64,000 nucleotides of DNA. Source: JADLBR01 sp020847615. Lineage in GTDB: Bacteria > Verrucomicrobiota > Verrucomicrobiia > JADLBR01. Positions 61,331 through 64,000 of the stretch are shown here, one piece after another. The notes beneath the pieces are model-generated. The model saw nothing but the letters and a program-made list of their open reading frames with translations. It was not told where the DNA came from and made no database searches. A program made the position numbers and the translations under genes. The stretch is from NCBI GenBank assembly GCA_026646655.1, contig JAPKHT010000008.1:1-64000 (forward strand). Direction: 5' to 3'. The stretch's first letter is position 1, and each line of letters starts with the position of its first letter.

Positions 61331-62260
61331 TTTCGCCTCTTCGGCCACGCGGAATCCCGCGGCATCTTCCGGCGCGACTTTCCCCTCATCCAGCGTGAGC
61401 ACCGTTTGCCAAGGTGCGGTGATCTTTTCGCCTGGAGGCAGCGGCAGCATTCCGGATTCGGGACCGCCTTCCCTCGCATCGGTGGCCACCACTTGCCCGA
61501 CGCCCAGCCTGACGAAACCGTCGCCAAATGCCTCCTTGAACATGGCAATGGCCCTGTCGCCAGAGCAGTGGCTTGGACCGACCTTCCGCACACCGAGTGC
61601 TTTCAGTTCCCGGATCACGCCGTTCACCTCTTCCTCGGAATGCTTCAGGAGATGGAATCCGCCGAGGACCATGAATACGTCCCGCCGAAGTTCTTCCTTG
61701 GCCCGTTTGGTGATGGCCACGATCCCGGGATGTGCGCATCCGGTGACGATCACCAGCCCCTGCCCCGTCTCCAAGACCAGCGATTGTTCGACCGTCACCG
61801 GGCTCATCGTATGGCCCAGGACGAAAACGCCCTTGCAGACCTCCGCGGGTTGGTTGACGACGGTCACCGTCGCGGCCGCCGCTCCCACGTCGGACGCAAA
61901 CGCCTCCGGCGTCCCGGCCGGCAGAAACACGGAAACGTCCCGGTTCTCCTTCAGAAACGGCAGGAGTCCGCCCGTGTGGTCCCCGTGATTGTGGGAAATC
62001 ACAACCGATCGGACGTCCGTTGGGCGCACGCGCATCGCCTCGAGGTTGGCCAACAACAGGTCGCCTTTGCCTCCCGCATCAAACAGGATTGTCTTCTCGG
62101 GGCCCGTGACCACGCAGGCGAATCCCCAGTCGGAACGACATGCCGGGTCCGCCACGTAGTTGTCGTAGGCCACCTTGATCGTCAGCGAGGCCTCGGCGGC
62201 AAAGATGCCCGCCGCCGAGACCGCGAACCATCCGCATACCTTCGTGCTCCAGCGGGACAT
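61082..62260 (-). CDS. secreted MBL-fold metallohydrolase with out-of-frame tail
   Basis: Metallo-beta-lactamase-fold protein with a signal peptide (WSTKVCGWFAVSAAGIFAAEA). The metal site is SHNHGDHTGG (HxHxDH), with VTGCAHPGIV and GGFHLLKH as later His ligands, resembling the family that includes dihydropterin-ribofuranosylaminobenzene phosphate synthase-like proteins. The domain ends near LGVGQVVATD (about 61487). After it, about 50 residues of unknown origin and then about 85 Arg/Pro/Ala-rich residues follow; the latter are the glycosidase sequence read in the wrong frame. ATG at 62260 has AAGGAGG. The last third is probably not native. Confidence 0.75.
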   Translation of the reverse strand: MSRWSTKVCGWFAVSAAGIFAAEASLTIKVAYDNYVADPACRSDWGFACVVTGPEKTILFDAGGKGDLLLANLEAMRVRPTDVRSVVISHNHGDHTGGLLPFLKENRDVSVFLPAGTPEAFASDVGAAAATVTVVNQPAEVCKGVFVLGHTMSPVTVEQSLVLETGQGLVIVTGCAHPGIVAITKRAKEELRRDVFMVLGGFHLLKHSEEEVNGVIRELKALGVRKVGPSHCSGDRAIAMFKEAFGDGFVRLGVGQVVATDAREGGPESGMLPLPPGEKITAPWQTVLTLDEGKVAPEDAAGFRVAEEAKVGRALVVGPWLGLQRPRRLALAAALCPIQPGVAGAGATDHAPIRRAELPRLPQAWRIRPPHRLPRAAEGRRARFPRPVRPAI

Positions 62261-62373
62261 TGCCGACCTCCTTGCGAACGGGTTGTTCACGGCTTGCCGC
62301 GAGTCGTAGCACAACCCAATCTCTTCCCCAACCAGAAAGGACTGGCCCTCCTCGAGGAGAAAGGAAAGTCACC

Positions 62374-63822
62374 GTGAAACTGCAACGCGCCCGCACCCTC
62401 ATGACCGCCGCGCTCGTGCTCGGCGGATCGCATTTGCCCGCCGCCGAGCCGGCCAACCCCGGACGCGAGGCGCGCCTCGCGTGGTGGCACGAGGCAAAGT
62501 TCGGTATGTTCATTCACTGGGGCCTGTACTCGCACCTGGCCGGCGAGTGGAAGGGCGGGTATTACCAGGGCATCGGCGAGTGGATCATGTACAAGGCCCG
62601 CATCCCCATCGCGGACTACGAGGGCGTCGCCAAGCGGTTCAACCCGGTGAAGTTCGACGCCGACGCATGGGCGCAACTGGCGCAGGACGCGGGGATGCGA
62701 TACCTCATCATCACCTCCAAGCACCACGACGGCTTCGCGATGTTCGGGTCGAAGGCCGACCGCTTCAACATCGTGGACGCGACGCCGTTCGGGCGAGACC
62801 CGGTGAAGGAACTCGCCGCCGCGTGCGCGAAGCGCGGCATCAAGTTCGGCGTCTATTATTCGCAGGCGCAGGACTGGTCGGCACCGGGAGGCGCGATCTG
62901 GAAAGGGCCGCACGAGGCCGATCCGGTCTGGGAGGTGCCGCAGTGGGACCCGCGGCAGAACGGCGACTTCGACACCTACTTCGACGCGAAGGCGCTCCCG
63001 CAGGTGCGCGAACTCTTGGGCAACTACGGCCCGATTTCCGTGATGTGGTTCGACACGCCGCTCGGCGTCATGAACGTCGAGCGCGCCGCGAAGCTCCAGA
63101 AGGTCGTGCGCGACCTCCAGCCGGACTGCCTCATCAGCGGACGCCTCGGTGGGAAGTTTCAGAGCGACTACGATTCCGAGGGCGACAACGCCATCCCGAA
63201 CCTCGCCCGCGCCGGCGCGTGGGAAACCCCCGCCACCCTGAATCACACCTGGGGCTTCAAGAAACACGACCACCATTGGAAGACGCCCGCCAACGTCATT
63301 TTCAAACTCGTGGACATCGTCAGCAAGGGCGGCAACTACCTGCTCAATATCGGCCCCGACGGCGAGGGCGTCATCCCGCGGCCCAGCGCGGATACCCTCC
63401 TCGGCGTCGGCCGCTGGCTCAAGGTCAACGGCGAGGCGATCTACGGCGCCGGGCGAACGCCGTTCGGCGAGGAATTTGGAACCCCCGCCAAAGCCTCGCA
63501 GGACAAGAGATCCGCACCGCCCGCCGAGTGGCGCTGTGAGTCCTGCGGGGCCACCCAGGCGCGCCCTCCGCAATTCGAGCCCCGCACCGAGTGGCGTTGC
63601 ACCACGAAGCCCGGCATGCTCTACATCCACATCTTCCAATGGCCCGCCACCGGCCAGGTCGAGCTGCCGGCGGTGAAGGGGAAGATCACCAAGGCCTATC
63701 TGCTGACCGACCCGCAGAAGGCGGAACTGAAGGTGACCCAGACGGAAACCGGTGTTTCCATCGCCCTGGCGGCCAAAGCGCCCGACCCGATCGCTTCAGT
63801 GGTTTGTCTGGAAGCCAAATGA
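62374..63822 (+). CDS. secreted alpha-L-fucosidase (GH29)
   Basis: Hydrolyses alpha-L-fucosyl linkages at chain ends outside the cytoplasm. The GTG at 62374, preceded by AAAGGAA, begins a signal peptide (LMTAALVLGGSHLPAAEP). GH29 landmarks are WWHEAKFGMFIHWGLYS, TSKHHDGFAMFGSK, FGVYYSQAQDW and the nucleophile Asp in ISVMWFDTPLG, then GGNYLLNIGPDGEGVIP. A C-terminal beta domain follows, with an unusual Cys-bearing insert (EWRCESCGATQ, repeated partly in TEWRCTT). Length is 482 residues. The stop overlaps the next start (ATGA), so an operon continues past the window. Confidence 0.93.
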   Translation: MKLQRARTLMTAALVLGGSHLPAAEPANPGREARLAWWHEAKFGMFIHWGLYSHLAGEWKGGYYQGIGEWIMYKARIPIADYEGVAKRFNPVKFDADAWAQLAQDAGMRYLIITSKHHDGFAMFGSKADRFNIVDATPFGRDPVKELAAACAKRGIKFGVYYSQAQDWSAPGGAIWKGPHEADPVWEVPQWDPRQNGDFDTYFDAKALPQVRELLGNYGPISVMWFDTPLGVMNVERAAKLQKVVRDLQPDCLISGRLGGKFQSDYDSEGDNAIPNLARAGAWETPATLNHTWGFKKHDHHWKTPANVIFKLVDIVSKGGNYLLNIGPDGEGVIPRPSADTLLGVGRWLKVNGEAIYGAGRTPFGEEFGTPAKASQDKRSAPPAEWRCESCGATQARPPQFEPRTEWRCTTKPGMLYIHIFQWPATGQVELPAVKGKITKAYLLTDPQKAELKVTQTETGVSIALAAKAPDPIASVVCLEAK

Positions 63823-64000
63823 AGGGAACGAACCAGAAACACATCCTCGCACTCCTCGCCGCTCAGCTCGTGGCGTCGCCAAGCGTGCCGCTCGCCGCGG
63901 GGACCGAGCCGACGGGGCCGGACGCGGCGATCAGCGCCCCCGCCAACGTCACCCCCATGCCGGCATGGGCCGTCGGCCAGGCCAACCGCTCGCCGGACCT
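63819..64000 (+). CDS. start of a secreted protein, cut by the window end
   Basis: Only 60 codons are visible. The ATG overlaps the fucosidase stop by four bases. The N-terminus looks like a signal peptide (HILALLAAQLVASPSVPLAA) followed by a Pro/Ala-rich stretch. The family cannot be told; a second glycan-degrading enzyme would fit the operon. Confidence 0.6.
   Translation, partial: MKGTNQKHILALLAAQLVASPSVPLAAGTEPTGPDAAISAPANVTPMPAWAVGQANRSPD

Noticed and set aside
1..64000. tRNA, rRNA, replication origin or prophage genes.
   Set aside because: I saw no cloverleaf with a conserved TPsiC arm, no rRNA segments, no DnaA-box cluster and no phage structural or integrase genes. Covariance-model searches were not possible.

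Overview
The window is a high-GC chromosomal segment that most resembles a Verrucomicrobia/Kiritimatiellae or related PVC-superphylum bacterium. The taxon markers are: a PEP-CTERM sorted protein (tail VIPEPGTWAAMALALLGAL, 20286-21155); a DUF1549/DUF1553 cytochrome-type protein paired with a TAT-exported DUF1501 protein (21295-25703), a pair typical of Planctomycetes and Verrucomicrobia; four type I sulfatases; and many secreted carbohydrate-active enzymes. The assignment comes from reading protein families; no search was possible.

Layout. 1-3134: an IS110-family element lies at the 3' end of a carboxyltransferase gene (oadA/pycB type) and removes its biotinyl domain. 3219-6819: assimilatory sulfate activation and reduction (cysH divergent from cysD-cysNC); the sulfite reductase gene cysI sits apart at 28501. 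6950-18057: an unrecognised TIM-barrel-like protein, a sialate O-acetylesterase, a cNMP-binding/FHA protein, a HEAT-bearing sulfatase and a 1669-residue multidomain secreted protein. 18307-31305: asparagine synthetase, PEP-CTERM protein, DUF1501/DUF1553 pair, DUF1015 protein, AI-2E-type permease, cysI and N-carbamoylputrescine amidase. 31427-33445: a less GC-rich restriction-modification island beside a short SDR remnant. 33696-45146: housekeeping genes (ubiD, GH88, murI, a TPR protein, ribD-ribE-zinc ribbon, a YecH-like protein, murA flanked by two YjbQ-like genes, an SDR). 45228-46177: a frameshifted pseudogene. 46324-52182: a compact sulfatase-sulfatase-SGNH-sulfatase operon. 52183-52846: a gene-free stretch full of palindromic elements. 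52847-64000: polysaccharide and peptide degradation genes (PL1 lyase, LVIVD protein, GH67-like protein, M14 carboxypeptidase, a broken GH-A glycosidase joined to an MBL-fold gene, GH29 alpha-L-fucosidase, start of another secreted protein).

How the genes work together. The sulfatases, fucosidase, GH88 hydrolase, sialate/acetyl esterase and PL1 lyase fit a lifestyle of degrading sulfated, acetylated, fucose- and uronate-containing polysaccharides (inference). The Cys genes cover sulfate activation, PAPS reduction and sulfite reduction.

Most notable signals. (1) The IS110 element has a roughly 235-base non-coding left end where a bridge RNA would lie, and it disrupts oadA. (2) A dispersed palindromic family with a CGGACTT...AAGTCCG-type core occurs at about eight sites, sometimes supplying a stop codon or Shine-Dalgarno-like bases. 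(3) A second palindromic family sits mainly between convergent genes. (4) 52472-52557 can fold as an 86-base cruciform with two side arms. (5) MurA has Asp in place of the usual catalytic Cys. (6) Several gene remnants lie at recombination junctions. I did not find a clearly new multi-gene system. The palindromic repeat families are the best candidates for something undescribed.
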